DNA of 64,000 bases from Alisma plantago-aquatica (GCA_963693085.1 OY856409.1:1164854749-1164918748); one strand, 5' to 3'. Counted from the stretch's first letter, positions 11,963-26,287 are shown. Notes: generated by a model from the letters alone, not told the origin. Numbers and translations are program-made.

Positions 11963-12904
11963 TTTTGACAAAGGAAATCAAATCAGGTCTATACAGATAG
12001 TGGTAGAGCTAATTGTGTGTGTGCTTGTATATTCTTAATAATTTAAGGCCACAAACACTTGGATAGATACTAGAACTTCAACTTTTTCTTTTTGCTTTAT
12101 CTTAAAGTTCATATACTTATCCCCAAGCACCAAAACGATCCATTTTCTCTCCACCACTTCCCTCCTTATCTGACCTTCTTTCTCCCTCTATGCTTCTGTG
12201 AATTCCCTGCCCAAGGAAGAAGAAAGTGGGGATCTTCTTGGAAAAAAATTCTAGGGTTGCAATTGATTTCCTTTTTGGGTCTAAAAAGCTTCCTCCTAGT
12301 GATCTTGACCTAAAAGTGTAAGTTTTACCTTATTTTCTCCATTTATTTCTTTTCTCTTCTTATCCTGTATCTCTCCAGGTCAGAACTCTACTATTCCATG
12401 GTGAAAGTGGCCCTAGAATTAAAAAAATCTATCCCTCTTGTTTCTTTTTCTAGGGTTTTGCTTCTTTGTGGAGAGAAGTGCCTATTTGGCCAAGTTCAGA
12501 TCTGAATCTAGGGATTTCTTACCTTATTTGCTCAAGATTCTTTCTATTTGGGATCTGACCTACTCTATAAAGGCGAGTTATATAACATTCTTCACTTATA
12601 TTGCTTACTAGAAGCTTGTTAGTTCATGTTTATGCTTGAATGTGATGATCTAAGCATAAAGAAACTATGCTTGTTTAGAATTTCGAACTTTTGTGGTGTT
12701 CCCTGTTCTGTTCTAGTTCTATATGAACTTGTAAACATGTGTATGACTTTTCTAAGGTGTAACATGATCTGGGACAGGTTGATAGCAACAACCTATGGTG
12801 CTATGTACAAAACAATTGATGGCTCAAATTAGAGTTTTCAAGCTATTTCCTTCCCTATCACACAACCGATGGTCATACCATTCAACAACCAATGGTGTTG
12901 TTGT
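11963..12904 (+). repeat. E2 5' LTR, segment b
   Basis: Aligns with 31540-32400 of E2's 3' LTR (CTATACAGATAGTGG, CTATCCTTATCCCCAAGCACC-type blocks). The last 70 bp (12836-12904) have no counterpart in the 3' LTR, which carries a deletion there. It contains copies of ACAACCNATGGT at 12788, 12862 and 12885. It ends where E3 begins. Confidence 0.85.
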
Positions 12905-15900
12905 TGTTACAACCCCAATTTTTGGGTTCATTTGGTGAGAAATGCAATTTCTCATATTAAAAATATTGGAACAAATAATGATATAATTTGTTTTGAATAA
13001 ATGAGTTTCGTTTACAATAGCCTTGTTGATTGTTTTGTGGGCTTTATTGGCTATTGGGCCCAATAACAAGGAAAAGACAAAAGAAACTCCATTATTTGAG
13101 TAAATAACAAAATGAAGAAAAGAAAGATGTAGAAACCTCTTGAAGGAAAAAGAATATAATCCAAAGTTGGATTTTGTGCCTCTTGGGTTCCTTGGGTTCC
13201 AAGGAGTCCAAAGTTGCAAAGAGAAAGCAATAAGAAAAGAAAAGAACAATTAAATATTTCTTTATTAAGAAAGAAATTGAAAACAATGATAAAATGTGGA
13301 AAATAAGTGGAAAGAGGTATAATTGAGTTATCCTTAGTAGATTTTCGTATCCAAAGGATCCCTAATGTTAAATGAAATGCCAATGAGGAAAATAAAAAGA
13401 AGGACAAAGAGAAATCCTCAAAAAGTGACATTTTAATAAGAAATAAACAAGATAATGAGAAATAATGAATATAAATGCATCTAGAAGGATAATAAGTATC
13501 CTTAAAAAGGAATTTCGAAATCTTGGAGTTTCTTGGGGTTCAAGGAGCCCCAATGGAGAAGAAAGAAATAGAAAATACCAATAATGCAAAATAAGAGGAT
13601 AATGTGATACATTATTAATGATTTTGGTGGCATTGCTAAAAAGGAAGTATTTTCTACTATATGAAAAATAGAATTTCATGCCAATGGGTTAAAAGTCAAG
13701 CAATAAAGAGAATAAGTGAGAGGAATTTCGAATTCATAATATCTAAAGAACAAAGTATATTTAAAGGGATAATGAAAAGAGAGAAGTTGCTTCTTAACTA
13801 AGGAAAATATGTTTCCTTTTGGGAAAAGGACTTGAGTCCTTGTGGATGCACATCTTGGGGTGTGAATACCCTCCCCTATATAAGGGGTAGAGCGTGTGGC
13901 TCGAGTTCAAGTGAGATTCCACATATCCCTCCCTCTCTTCTCCTTATTCTTTGCATGCAAACCCTAGAGGAGAGGATAGCTCGCATCCTGGCACAACGAG
14001 AGACCGTGGAGGAGGTGCGATGAATGCGTGTTGCTTCCATGACAACCTAGGAGGGTTCGTCCATCACTACCTTGCTCTCGCCTTTGTGCAAATGTTGCAG
14101 GAGGGATGCATCATGATCGAGAGTCATAGGTTTTGGCACGCTGGAAACGGCCACCTTGGCCGCAAAGAGGAGGTGCCTTGAGTACGGAGGAGGGCGATGG
14201 AGGTAGGGCGGCCGTCTCCGACCACCCTCGGGCCTTAGGGTAGAGGGGGTGAACCCCCACAGTCGGCAAACGCCAACCACATCGCTAGGGCGCGCGGGGA
14301 AGAAGATGATCAACCATTGGATGAAAATACCCCTCCAGGGTATGAAGGGCAAGTGACTTATACGGGGGCATAAACGTCTTTCCATTATAATTCCAAACTG
14401 GCGGGCGACGTTGCATGGCAAGGGTGACGTGGAAGCCTATCATTGGCCCAAGTAAGATTTTATTGCAAAATTCATAACTAATTAATAGTAGCTCAGATGG
14501 ATGTGCATAATATATGAATTTTGCTCAGAAGAACATGATGAATGCAATAAAAATATAATTGAAGCCTTTTTTTATTGCAATTCAAAAAGTAATGGAAGTT
14601 ATCAACTTTAATGTATTAATGATTAAGAAACCCTATTTTGAGATGATTAGTGTTTTAGTAGAGTTTAATGGATGATTAAAGTTGATATTAGCCTGCTAAT
14701 CATGAAAAGATACATTAAGATAAAAAAGGATGAACTTTGTATGTAATTGGTTTAATTTAGAAGTTCATGTGCTTAAGTATGCTTTAATGGGCCTTGAAAC
14801 CCTAATATTAGTAAATGTGACTCTTAATGGATTTAATTGTTCAAATTCATGATTAAAGTTGACATATGATGGTTCTAAGCTATTTTGAGTATAAAAGTTC
14901 CTAATTATGGATAAATACCCTTAATATGGTTTTCTATTGGATAAAGATGGAATTATTGATAAATAGATTTCAAATGTGAACTAAATCATAATGAACTATG
15001 AGTTGTTATTCCAGAAGGAACCAAAGATGAAAATTAGGCCTAATAATCTTGTCATGAATTAAAAAGGATAAAATGGTAGTTTTAAAGTAAAAGAGGCATA
15101 ATGGGATTAATTGATGGTTAATTGTGCCTTTTATCTGAAATTAAGGTAATATGTTAACCTTAACATCTTTTGTGAAGAATAGATGAGACAATTAGGGTTT
15201 GTGAGTAATTGTATAAAATTAGGGACTAAAAGAGTAATAATGAAAAGGAACCCTAATTGCAATGGAAACCCGAAAAGTGGACTAGAAACCCTAGGAAGCA
15301 AGCTAGGTTTAATAGATCTTGATGGCATGATCAATAATAGGAAATTGGATGCCTATTTCAGGATCAACTTGGTGTGTGCTTGCCTGGTTACTTAATTGGT
15401 TGAATTATTTCTGCAATCAAGTCAACTTGACAGGTATGTGGTTAATTATGGTTAATCGCATTAGTTTCTAGAAGGTTTTCTGGATGATTCATCACATTGA
15501 ATGCAACCTATCAGTTGGATGTTCATACTTGCAAATTGTAAAGTCACTAAGATTATCACACTTGTAATATAAATGTGTATTCTCGCACCTACATGCCACC
15601 CTGATGGATGATGCAAAAATGTCAAGCCTAGGAGGGAAGACAGATGGGAACCATGAGAGGTGACCCCATACACCAAGCTCGGGAATGAGAAGGTGGTCTA
15701 TGTTGCATGACTAATGGGCACCAAGCTCGGGATTGAGAAGGTGGCCTTAAGTCAAACCCTAGAGAGGGTATTCTAGGGTTAGGGCAAAAGCGGTGGAGAT
15801 TGACACATTGAAAACGTAAATTGACTTATTAATTACCTTGGTTGTGATAATTAGTTTGTTAGCCATATTTGTGAAATTTTGGTTGTTCCCACATACCGAC

Positions 15901-16232
15901 ATATTTCGATATGCTGACCAACATTTTGTTTGTCGGCGTTTTACATACAAGCATGAAAAGGACAAACAATAAAGTGGCATATGTGGAATTAAATAAGAGT
16001 TAAAGTACAAGGAGGATTAGTTAGAATAGACTCCTGATGTGGATAGAAGTAGATATCCCAGTTTTTGAAAAAGGTATGCAAAGTTTTATTTTATACCAGT
16101 TTTCAGTCTTTTGGTAGAATTTGATAATTGTTATTGATTATTTGTCGAACCTTTGATCATGTTAAATGGGATAATGGCTATAACCTCTTGGTCTCCCTTA
16201 ATTGGGGGTTACTGGGAGGCGAGGTCGTTACA
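12905..16232 (+). repeat. E3 5' LTR
   Basis: 3,328 bp, pairing with 20583-23946. A TATA box lies at 13877-13883 inside CCCCTATATAAGGGG. Relative to the 3' copy it lacks a 22-24 bp duplicate near 14880 and about 24 bp near 15720, which accounts for most of the 36-bp length difference. Confidence 0.92.
13877..13883 (+). promoter_or_regulatory. TATA box of E3 5' LTR
   Basis: TATATAA flanked by C-rich and G-rich arms. The 3' LTR has TATAAAA at the same place (21543-21549), the canonical form. Transcription would start some 30 bp downstream. Confidence 0.65.
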
Positions 16233-19200
16233 TTTGGTATCAGAGCATAGGTTCCTCATTTAGTCTTTAATAATTATTAAATTTTATAAACTCTGTAGAA
16301 CCTAAGGGCGTTATTAGAGGAATTTCCGAAAGACAGAGGTGTCTAGAAAAGGATCATGTCTGGGGGCTGGAAAGATTTTCCTCCACACCGCTAGTCGGAA
16401 TATAATGACTTCCAGATTAGTGTGATAGCCTGGCCAATGTCTCATGATTGGAATCAAAATAAGATACCTTTAGGACTCTCTCATCTTGTTCATCCTTTCT
16501 CAAATCAGATGCTATTAAGGACATTAAGGATTAGGGTTTTCTCTCTTTTCCTCACCCTCTTGAGGTATGGGTAAGGTTGATAAGGTTTAAGGAATCCTCC
16601 ACCAAATTAATGAAAAGCATGTAAATAAGATGTCATGGACATAAGCTTAATAGATTAAGCATAAACTAAAGAATAGATACATGCTTAGGTCGTATGACAT
16701 GAGTTGTCATAGCCCTCAGGAGAGACCTGAGGTTAGACCTTCTTGTCAGGAGGAGTAGAGAGAATTGGTCATGGAGGCAGAGATCTCCATTAAAAGTAGA
16801 GACCTAGCACATCCTTTGGGGACGATGCTAACCCTAACCCTAAGTGATGGTTAGAGAGAGAGATGACATGATGAGTTAGATGTCATCAGCCTTGAGAGGT
16901 TGGATGACCTAGCACCTTTGGCAACCCAACCCTGGAAGGGGTCATGCATGTTAGAGTGAAGGATAGCTCCTTCATTGATGAGGTTAGAGAAGGACCTGTA
17001 GAAACCATATGGGCTTATGCAAGTAGGGCATATCATGCACCCAGAGTACGTCAGTGGTGTGAGAAGTAGGATGAAACCCTGACCAAGAGAGTATGATGGA
17101 TAGCTTATGAGATAAGCATAAAGAACTATGGATAACCTTGAGCAAACATAAGTTTGAACATAGGTATCACCCATGTAGGGGTATGTTTGTGAGCTTGATC
17201 CACCTTCATGGAGAGAGGACCTCTGGTAGTGAGGTTGTTTGTAGGGTTAGCTCTAGAGAGAGAGAAAGCAGGACTCATACAAGAAGGTCGGAAGCCTAGA
17301 CTCTGAGATATGAGGAAAAGTGGGGAGTTGAGGATGATGTGACCTAAGTGGATGATAGTGGTTTCCTCATGCTTGATCCCTGGAGGCTGGGGATATCTTG
17401 GTTGCCATTAGAGGAACCAAACCCTAGAGAGAGGATGAGTCTACTAGTACCTCTGTATCTATGGTATAGGTGAGAAGAAGAGTTCCTTAGACCTGGAGAG
17501 GTTTAGTAACAGGTTGTGAGGCCTTGTACCTTGTCGATTGCCCTTGAGGAGGACTCAACTCTGAAATGTTGCTCAAATAAAAGGATCATGGGAAGCACAT
17601 GACATACCTTGGACATGCTTGGTTCATGGTTAAAGGTTGAGCATGCAGTTGGACAACTGTTGCATAAAGAAATGAACCTAGGGTTCTTAGGCCTAAGAGG
17701 GGAAGTGGTGTACCTGATGCTCATGATGAGATTTGAGTTTCTATAGTTTCGAGCATGGTACTCCTCATGATTAGTAGAGAGGGAACCCCTTAAGTTTAAA
17801 GGTATGCTTGATGAACCCCTCACAGCTAAGTGGATGACATGGGAAGGTATGATCTTGATCCAATGTTGAGGATGAGAACAAGTATGACCTAGCATGGTTT
17901 AGTAGGTGGTCTACTTGTGCCTTAGTAGCTGCTGGGTTAAGCATGCTCATGTGAATATAAACCCTAAGGATGTTTGTGACCTTGTTGTCAAGAGTTGTAG
18001 TTTCCTCCCATCCTGGGAGAGGGACCCTTTGGTAGGGTGTATACTAGTTTTGTGGGTTTTGAGGAAACCTAAAGAGGTCTCATAGGATCTTGAGAAGCTA
18101 AGTGAAAAGTACATGGTATGAGAATGAACCTGTAGACCCATAAATAACCATCTCTAAGAGCGTGTAGATGTGTTACCATGGAGGTAACTGGTATGGGGCC
18201 TGACCAAGGTAGGCAGGTTGCCATGACCCCTATGAAAGGATGAAAGTCAACCCATGAATGTAGAGAGAGAGATGATGAAGGCTTCGGTAAGGTTCTAAGT
18301 TGGATATGTACTATAATAGAATCCTAAGTCTATCCTAGGGTCAGGTAGGGATAAGACCGATGGAAGTAGGAGTTGCCTAATTCCCTAGTTGCACATGACC
18401 ATAGGGTCGGGAGGTAACAACTATCATTGTCTGGGGGCCATTGGTTAGGAGATTGATCACCTTCATGAACTCATGGGATCTAAAGGGCGGATGAGTAGGG
18501 CACTCTCTGGATGCATAAGGGCAGAGGGATGACCCCAAAAGTGCCAACACCCTATAGACCTAGAGGATATAACCAAGGATTGTGTGGTGACCCAAGTAGG
18601 TTCAAAACCAGTTTTCCATGGAAGTAACCTTGATATCGAGATGGTTGTGATATAGAGACATATGTTTCACGTTTCAACTTACATTTGAAGGTGTACTAGC
18701 AAGGTGGGATGTACCATCTCTACTCTTGGAACAAGAATAACTTTGTATTTGGACTGCAGCCAAATGCTTATTTCCTCTTATTATGAGAGTGAGAGATAGG
18801 ATAGTACGTGTGCCATACACCAAGGATAAAGATGATGTAAGTTGGAATGTTGCTATGAGGTATGAGGACAGAGATGATAACATACCCTGGTGGAGTGAAC
18901 GATATGTGGATAGTTTACAAGCAGTAGGAGAGATAAGGTAGTCACCTTATAAGGATGTTTTATCATGAGCTATGAGTTATACAAGTTGAAAACTAAGAGG
19001 ATGAGCTCAGAGTTTCTTGATGAAGATAGACTTAGAGTCCGAGATGAGATGATAAGTGGAATACATGGAGGTGTATGTCTTCAACATTACCTAACACCTA
19101 AGGATGTGAAGTGGTTGAGAAGCAGCTGCCTAGTTTAGCTAGAGGCCAGAAGAGGCTGTTAGATTAACCCTAAGTTTGAAAAAAGGAAGATATGTTTGGC

Positions 19201-20582
19201 TAACACTCCGATGTAATGAGATTGTTGATTAAGTTAGTAGTTGTTTGGATTAGCCAACCTAGGCCTTGATGTAATAAAAGAATGGTTGTAGAACCTCAGA
19301 TGCACTTCTTTGGATAGGAAGGTGATAAAACCCTACTAAGAGTGGTTTAGGGTTTCTGAGGAATCATGATGTGTAGGAGATCATGATTCAAGTTCATCAT
19401 ATACCATGGTAATACTAATATAGTAAGTTGCAGTAGTACTTTGGATGCCTAAGATAATGTTGCATGTGGCATGTTGCCATGCATGATGGGAGGTGAAGGA
19501 CGGACATCAGTAACCCAATGAGTTGATATAGAGGATGAAGAGTCCCCAAGAGAGAATGGGAGTTCATCACTATGGATGTGTAGTAAGTTTCCCATGGACC
19601 AGAAGGTCAAGATGCAATTTGGGTTATGGTAGATCGCCTTACCTAGACGACATGAGAAAGAGAAAATATTGTCAAGGGACAGATCCGGTTGAACTACATA
19701 TGAGAGAGAGACGGTTCAACTACACCATGATGTGAGTTCTTGAGTTTAATCTAAAGATTCACTTCCATGTGGTGGAAGTAGGTGCATGAAGAACTCGATG
19801 TTAGTACAGTTTATCACCCCTAACTAATGGTTAGTGTATCCAGACTAGAGGGTCTGATGAGAGCATGTGTGCTCATTCAGGGTGATACATGGAGATAGTT
19901 CTTGTCTTCTGTAAGATGTGATGATAACCACCATAGCCACTATTAGGATGCAAAGAAGCTCTGTAAGGGAGGTTGTGTCGATCACCACTTCATTGAGATG
20001 ATGTTGGTGAAGGGGCCTTGCGAAGGTCAGAAAAGAACCACAATGTGTGCAGATGAAGTCGCTTTGATCATGCAATGGCTGAAAGAGAGCCCATGGGTGA
20101 CATGAGTCGTGAACTGATGCAAAGCAAGTCTGACATGCAGTTCACTATGGGAGAGTATGTGATGTGAAAATCTGACCCCTCTAAGCTATAGCTGAGAAAG
20201 CCGAGTCCCAGATATATGGGTCCATTTGATATGGATTTGTGGAGATGGTTGTGTTTAGCCTTACCCCTTAGGATAACATGACGTATAATGTGTTCCATGA
20301 GTCCAATCTAGAGCACTATGTGAGGTACCCAAGCCATGTGATGAGCCCTAAACCTATTCAGCTTTTGAGAGGCTGAAATGTCCTAAGTCACCTATGAGGG
20401 TACGATATACCAAGGTAAGAAAGAACTCATATGGAAGAATATGAGATGATGAAGGTTCTTGGGAAACACCATGGAAAGGGTGAAACCACATGGGAGCCCT
20501 GATGGACATAAGAAAGGCTTATCCTGTTTGTTTGTGTGCCTGGTGAAATTCTGAGGGCAAAATTCCTATAACAAGGGAAGGA
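16233..20582 (+). pseudogene. E3 interior: heavily decayed gypsy gag-pol
   Basis: 4.35 kb with no open frame above about 130 codons, full of stops and indels. Integrase scraps are readable: near 19800, a segment STVYHP followed by LMRACV, the integrase stretch seen in E1 and E2; near 20150-20400, FTMGEYVM, PRYMGPF and VRYPSHV, matching the integrase C-terminal region. A purine run (AAGGGAAGGA, 20573-20582) abuts the 3' LTR as polypurine tract. Gag, protease and RT are not recognisable by eye in 16360-19400. E3 may have been mobilised by relatives; that is inference. Confidence 0.6.
16235..16246 (+). other. E3 primer-binding site (initiator Met tRNA)
   Basis: TGGTATCAGAGC two bases after the LTR end, complementary to the 3' end of initiator Met tRNA, the usual primer for plant gypsy elements. 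Confidence 0.85.
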
Positions 20583-23500
20583 TGTTACAACCCCAACTTT
20601 TGGGTTCATTTGGTGAGAAATGCAATTTCTCATATTAAAAATATTGGAAAAAATAATGATATAATTTGTTTTAAATAAATGAGTTTCGTTTACAATAGCC
20701 TTGTTGATTGTTTTGTGGGCTTTATTGGCTATTGGGCCCAATAACAAGAAAAGACAAAGGAAACTCCATTATTTGAGTAAATAAGAAAATGAAGAAAAGA
20801 AAGATGTAGAAACCTCTAGAAGGAAAAAGAATATAATCCAAAGTTTTATTTCATGCCTCTTGGGTTCCAAGGAGTCCAAAGTTGCAAAGAGAAAACAATA
20901 AGAAAAGAAAAGAACAATTAAATATTTCTTTATTAAGAAAGAAATTGAAAACAATGATAAAATGCGGAAAATAAGTGGAAAGAGGTATAATTGAGTTATA
21001 CTTAGTGGATTTTCATATCCAAAGGATTCCTAATATTAAATGGAATGCCAATGAGGAAAATAAAAAGAAAGATAAAGAAAAATCCTCAAAAAGAGATATT
21101 TTAATAAGAAATAAACAAGATAATGAGAAATAATGAATATAAATGCATCTAGAAGGATAATAAGTATCCTTAAAAAGGAATTTCGAAATCTTGGAGTTTC
21201 TTGGGGTCCAAGGAGCCCCAATGGAGAAGAAAGAAAGAGAAAATACCAAATATGCAAAATAAGAGGATAATGTGATACATCATTAATGATTTTGGTGGCA
21301 TTGCTAAAAAGGAAGTATTTTCTACTATATGAAAATAGAATTTCGTGCAATGGGTTAAAAGTCAAGCAATAAAGAGAATAAGTGAGAGGAATTTCGAATT
21401 CCTAATATCTAAAGAACAAAGTAGATTTAAAGGGATAATGAAGAGAGAGAAGTTGCTTCTTAACTAAGGAAAATATGTTTCCTTTTGGGAAAAGGACTCG
21501 AGTCCTTGTGGATGCACATCTTGGGGTGTGAATACCCTCCCCTATAAAAGGGGTAGGAGCCTCTGGCTCGAGTTCAAGTGAGATTCCACGTATCCCTCCC
21601 TCTCTTTTCCTTCTTCTTTGCATGCAAACCTTAGCGGAGAGGGTAACTTGCATCCTGGCGCAATGAGAGGCCGTGGAGGAGGTGTGATGAATGTGTGTTG
21701 CTTCCACGACAACCTAGGAGGGTTTGTCCATCACTACCTTGCTCTCGCCTTCGCGCAAACACTGAACGAGGGCTGCAGCACGATCGAGAGTCACAAGTTT
21801 TGGCATGCTAGAAACGGCCACCTAGGCCGTGAAGAGTAGGCGCCCTGAGTACGAAGGAGGGCGACGGAGGTAGGGTGGCCGTCTCCAGTCACCCTCGAGC
21901 CTTGGGGTAGAGGGGGTGAACCCCTGCAGTCGGCAAATGCCGACCGCGGCACTAGGGCGCGCGGGGAAGAAGATGATCAACCATTAGATGAAAATACCCC
22001 TCCGAGGTATGAAGGGTGAGCGACTTACACGGGAGCATAAACATCTTTCCATTATAATTCCAAACCGGCGGGCGACATTGCATGGCAAGGGTGACGTGGC
22101 AGCCTATCATTGGCCCAAGTAAGATTTTATTGCAAAATTCATAACTAATTAACGGTAGCTCGGATGGATGTGCATAATATATGAATTTTGCTCAGAAGAA
22201 CATGAGGAATGCAATAAAAATATAACTGAAGCCTTTTTCTAGTTGCAATTCGAAAAGTAATGGAAGTTATCAACTTTAATGTATTAATGATTAAGAAACC
22301 CTATTTTGAGATGATTAGTGTTTTTAGTAGAGTTTAATGGATGATTAAAGTTGATATTATCTTGTTAATCATGAAAAGATACATTAAGATAAAAAGGATG
22401 AACTTTGTACGTAATTGGTTTAATTTAGAAGTTCATGTACATAAGTATGCTTTAATGGGCCTTGAAACCCTATTATTAGTAAATGTGACTCTTAATGAAT
22501 TTAATTGTTCATATTCATGATTAAAGTTGAGATATGATGGCTCTAAGCTATTTCGAGTATAAAAGTTCCTAATTATTCGAGTATAAAAGTTCCTAATTAT
22601 GGATAAATACCCTTAATATGGTTTTCTATTGGATAAAGTTGGAATTAATGATAAATAGAGTTCAGATGTGAACTAAATCATAATGAACTATGAGTTGTTA
22701 TTCCAGAAGGAACCAAAGATGAAAATTAGGCCTAATAATCTTGTCATGAATTAAAAAGGATAAAATGGTAGTTTTAAAGTAAAATAGGCATAATGGGCTT
22801 AATTGATGGTTAATTGTGCCTTTTATCTGAAATTAAGGTAATATGTTAACCTTAACATCTTTTGTGAAGAATAGATGAGATAATTAGGGTTTGCGAGTAA
22901 TTGTATAAAATTAGGGACTAAAAGAGTAATAATGAAGAGGAACCCTAATTGCAATGGAAACCCGAAAAGTGGACTAGAAACCCTAGGAAGCGAGCTAGGT
23001 TTAATAGATCTTGATGGCATGATCAATAATAGGAAATTGGATGCCTATTTCAGGATCAACTTGGTGTGTGCTTGCCTGGTTACTTAATTGGTTGAATTAT
23101 TTCTGCAATCAAGTCAGCTTGACAGGTATGTGGTTAATTATGGTTAATTGCATTAGTTTCTCGAAGGTTTTCCAAATGATTCATCGCATTGAATGCAACC
23201 TATCAGTTGGATGTTCATACTTGCAAATTATAAATTCACTATGATTATCACACTTGTAATATAAATGTGTATTCTCGCACCTACATGCCACCCTGATTGA
23301 TGATGCAAAAAGGTCAAGCCCAGGAGGGAAGATCGATGGGCACCATGAGAGGTGACCCCAGACACCAAGCTCGGGAATGAGAAGATGGTCTATGTTGCAT
23401 GACTAATGGGCACCATGAGAGGTGACCCCAGGCACGAAGCTCAGGATTGAGAATGTGGCCTTAAGTCAAACCCTAGAGAGGGTATTCCAGGGTTAGGGAA

Positions 23501-23946
23501 AAAGTGGTGGAGATTGACACATTGAAAATGTAAATTGACTTGTTAATTACCTTGGTTGTGATAATTAGTTTTTTAGCCATATTTGTGAAATTTTGGTTGT
23601 TCCCACATATTGACATATTTTGATATGCTGACCGACGTTTTGTTTGTCAGCATTTTAGGTACAACCATGAAAAGGACAAACAATAAAGTGGCATATGTGG
23701 AATTAAATAAGAGTCAAAGTACAAGGATGATTAGTTAGAATAGACTCCTGACGTGGATAGAAGTAGATATCCTAGTTTTTAAAAAATGTATACAAAGTTT
23801 TATTTTATACCAGTTTTCAGTCTTTTGGTAGAATTTGATAATTGTTATTGATTATTTGTCGAACCTTTGATCTTGTTAAATGGGATAATGGCTCTGACCT
23901 CTTAGTCTCCCTTAATTGGGGGTTACTGGGAGGCGGGGTCATTACA
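20583..23946 (+). repeat. E3 3' LTR
   Basis: 3,364 bp, with TATAAAA at 21543-21549. It has a tandem duplicate of TTCGAGTATAAAAGTTCC at about 22552-22597 that is single in the 5' LTR. It also repeats CACCATGAGAGGTGACCCC at about 23341 and 23411. Confidence 0.92.
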
Positions 23947-26280
23947 GCTATCTTGGCAACTGATGTTCATGATCAAGGGTGTTAAATTTATGGTGACAAC
24001 CTATGGTCACCCCTTAGGTCAGGTTTTGGCTCAATTAGACGTTTAATTATCATCCACTAAGTATTCTAACGATGTTATCAATCAATGATGACATCAGCTT
24101 AATATTTGATAGTGTTAACTGATTGTATTACTGAACTAACAATTAATGGTGGATTAGGTCATCGCCATATATGATGAGTTAAGAATGTAATTTTCGATTT
24201 GATTAAACCTTGAACTAATGGCTCCTTGGTTCAATTGATCTAATGGTTAGACCTATACTTCAATTGATAACCTTGAACAATGAACCTGATCCAATGAATA
24301 ATATTGGATGCTTCGACATCCAATGAATTAGAATAAATCACATGGTATCATACGTGGGTCCTAGTGATGATAATTCGATGGTCCAATACCATTAACTTTT
24401 AGTCTTACCTTTTCCATCTTATAGTTATATTTGATAAATCACTATAATAAGTGGATGCATAACTTCCATGTGATCTAGCTTGTTATACCCAACCTTAACG
24501 TAATTATATGATGTTGATTGGTTATACTCAGACATCTTGAATGATTAATGTGATAATGAATTACACTCTTCTTGTGTTGAAACCACAATGTAGTACTATT
24601 TGAATATCATAGTGCCTTCTCATGTTAATATCTATGGACATATATGTGCTAATGATCTTTTGAGCCTTGTTTAAGGTATGGAATGATGATGATAACCTTA
24701 CTATGAATAATGTGATGGTCTTAACGCCTTTAGGCATGTTTGAAGCCATGATTAAGGTGAAATCCTCTTCATGTTCCAATAAGGGTTAAAACCCTGGAAC
24801 TTGTGATAAGATATTGGTATCTTGTAATAGTATGATGATAAATGTGGTCCATTAATTTGCAATGAATGATGGCATGGGGTAATGTGATTAAGATATATAT
24901 CCCAAATGTTTTATATCTTTTTAATTTGTTATACATATACTCTTGTTAGAAAAGAATTAGGGTTTGAATATCCACTTGTATGATAAAGCCTTAATGCATT
25001 CAATTGGCAGTAATTAATCAAGTGTAACCTTAATCATGTAGAACCCTATACCGTAGAGCCATCTTCAGTGTCAGAACTTATTGGATGGTGAAATGAGTAT
25101 TCCCAAGGGGAACTCAGAGCGCATACTGTTGAGTATGTGGGGGTGGCAAGTTGAGGATATATCCTTGTCATCCACAATTGCAGGTTATGGAGGATGGCTA
25201 TGGTCATGCCTCTAATATTTGATGTGATTGAGGACACCTGCGGTTGTACCTCGGATTAGAGGGTTTTGTATACCCAATTTTCTAGTGTCGTAACTTGTAC
25301 CAATTACAGACTAGTTGTTATCAGTTGACTATATGTCACTGTTGGCAGTTTGACTGGTATGTCATTGCAGTTTACTCATACTGACCAAGGGGAAGAGATC
25401 TTAGGATACTAACACTCCTAGATCTTATACGGAATGGAATAGCACTTCACAGTGGTCAGTTGGACTTTGAGTGGTACGACTCAAACTCCCCAGTGCATAA
25501 TAATAAAAGATATAATACCAGCCGTGTAGTATAATTGCTAGGGTTTAATACGTATCACATTGGTTGATTAATCCTTGTCTTGTCTTTAAACTACATAGTT
25601 CTTACATGATGCAAACTTATGAAAATTGTGTAATTCTACTTGATGTTACAACTTATTTGCTTAACTTCTTAGTATGCTTAAACTGCTCAATATGTTCATA
25701 TTTCTTATTCAATACCCTAACTGCTCAATGTATTTACTGTTAATTAATATGTTATAATCAATATATGTTGGAGAGAGTTATATCTCTCACTGGGACTGGG
25801 TCTCACCCGTGGGTCACCACATTTTTTTAGGTGGTCGCAGGCAACGAGGTTGAGGTCACGTTGTAGAAGAGAACCAACCTGGTGATCAATAGATTCAGAA
25901 GGTTGGTTAGTTTTAGATGTTAGTAGTAGAGTCCTAGTATCGTCCCTATACTCTCAGGTATGGGTATGGGATGTGTTTTATAGATGATATACTCGTATCG
26001 AAATGAGATTTTGGTAGTATGCCAATGTTTGTAAATATATGACATGTACATGTGAAATATCTTTTATATGCAGGATGTGACTGAGGTCTTTGGACCCATA
26101 TGTAAATACTTGTTATAGTATATGAGAATGGAATGATTGACCTTTTGTAAGTGTTCTAGAGTTTATTTACATTGTTGGAATTGGTTTTAATTATTCTGCA
26201 TTTTTTGACTATGTGATTAATTAGTAGTTGATCGTGTTTTGTGTTTTGAGTAATCTCATTTAGCATGATGAGGTGTCACA
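23947..26280 (+). repeat. E2 5' LTR, segment c
   Basis: From about 24200 it aligns with 32400-34461 of the 3' LTR; the first 250 bp lie in the region deleted from the 3' copy. It contains the inverted repeat GAGAG-TTATAT-CTCTC (25774-25789) shared with E1's LTR, followed by CTGGGACTGGGTCTCACCCG. It ends GTGTCACA just before the primer site. Confidence 0.88.
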
Positions 26281-26287
26281 GTTAAGT

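Larger units (their letters stand above)
12905..23946 (+). mobile_element. E3: gypsy LTR retrotransposon with 3.3-kb LTRs and decayed interior, inserted in E2's 5' LTR
   Basis: LTRs at 12905-16232 and 20583-23946 (TGTTACAACCCC ... GTTACA/ATTACA), a Met primer site at 16235-16246 and a purine tract before the 3' LTR. Flanking pentamers are GTTGT and GCTAT, which differ by two transitions; this could be a decayed duplication. The first 190 bp of the LTRs differ at about five places, so E3 is younger than its host E2. The interior has no long ORF but retains scraps of gypsy integrase. Confidence 0.88.

Noticed and set aside
13051..13679. Overlapping hydrophobic ORFs on the minus strand (also 20769-21365)
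   Set aside because: They lie within E3's LTR and are due to its A/G-rich + strand, giving Phe/Leu/Ser-rich reading on the other strand. Both LTR copies have them but with different ends.
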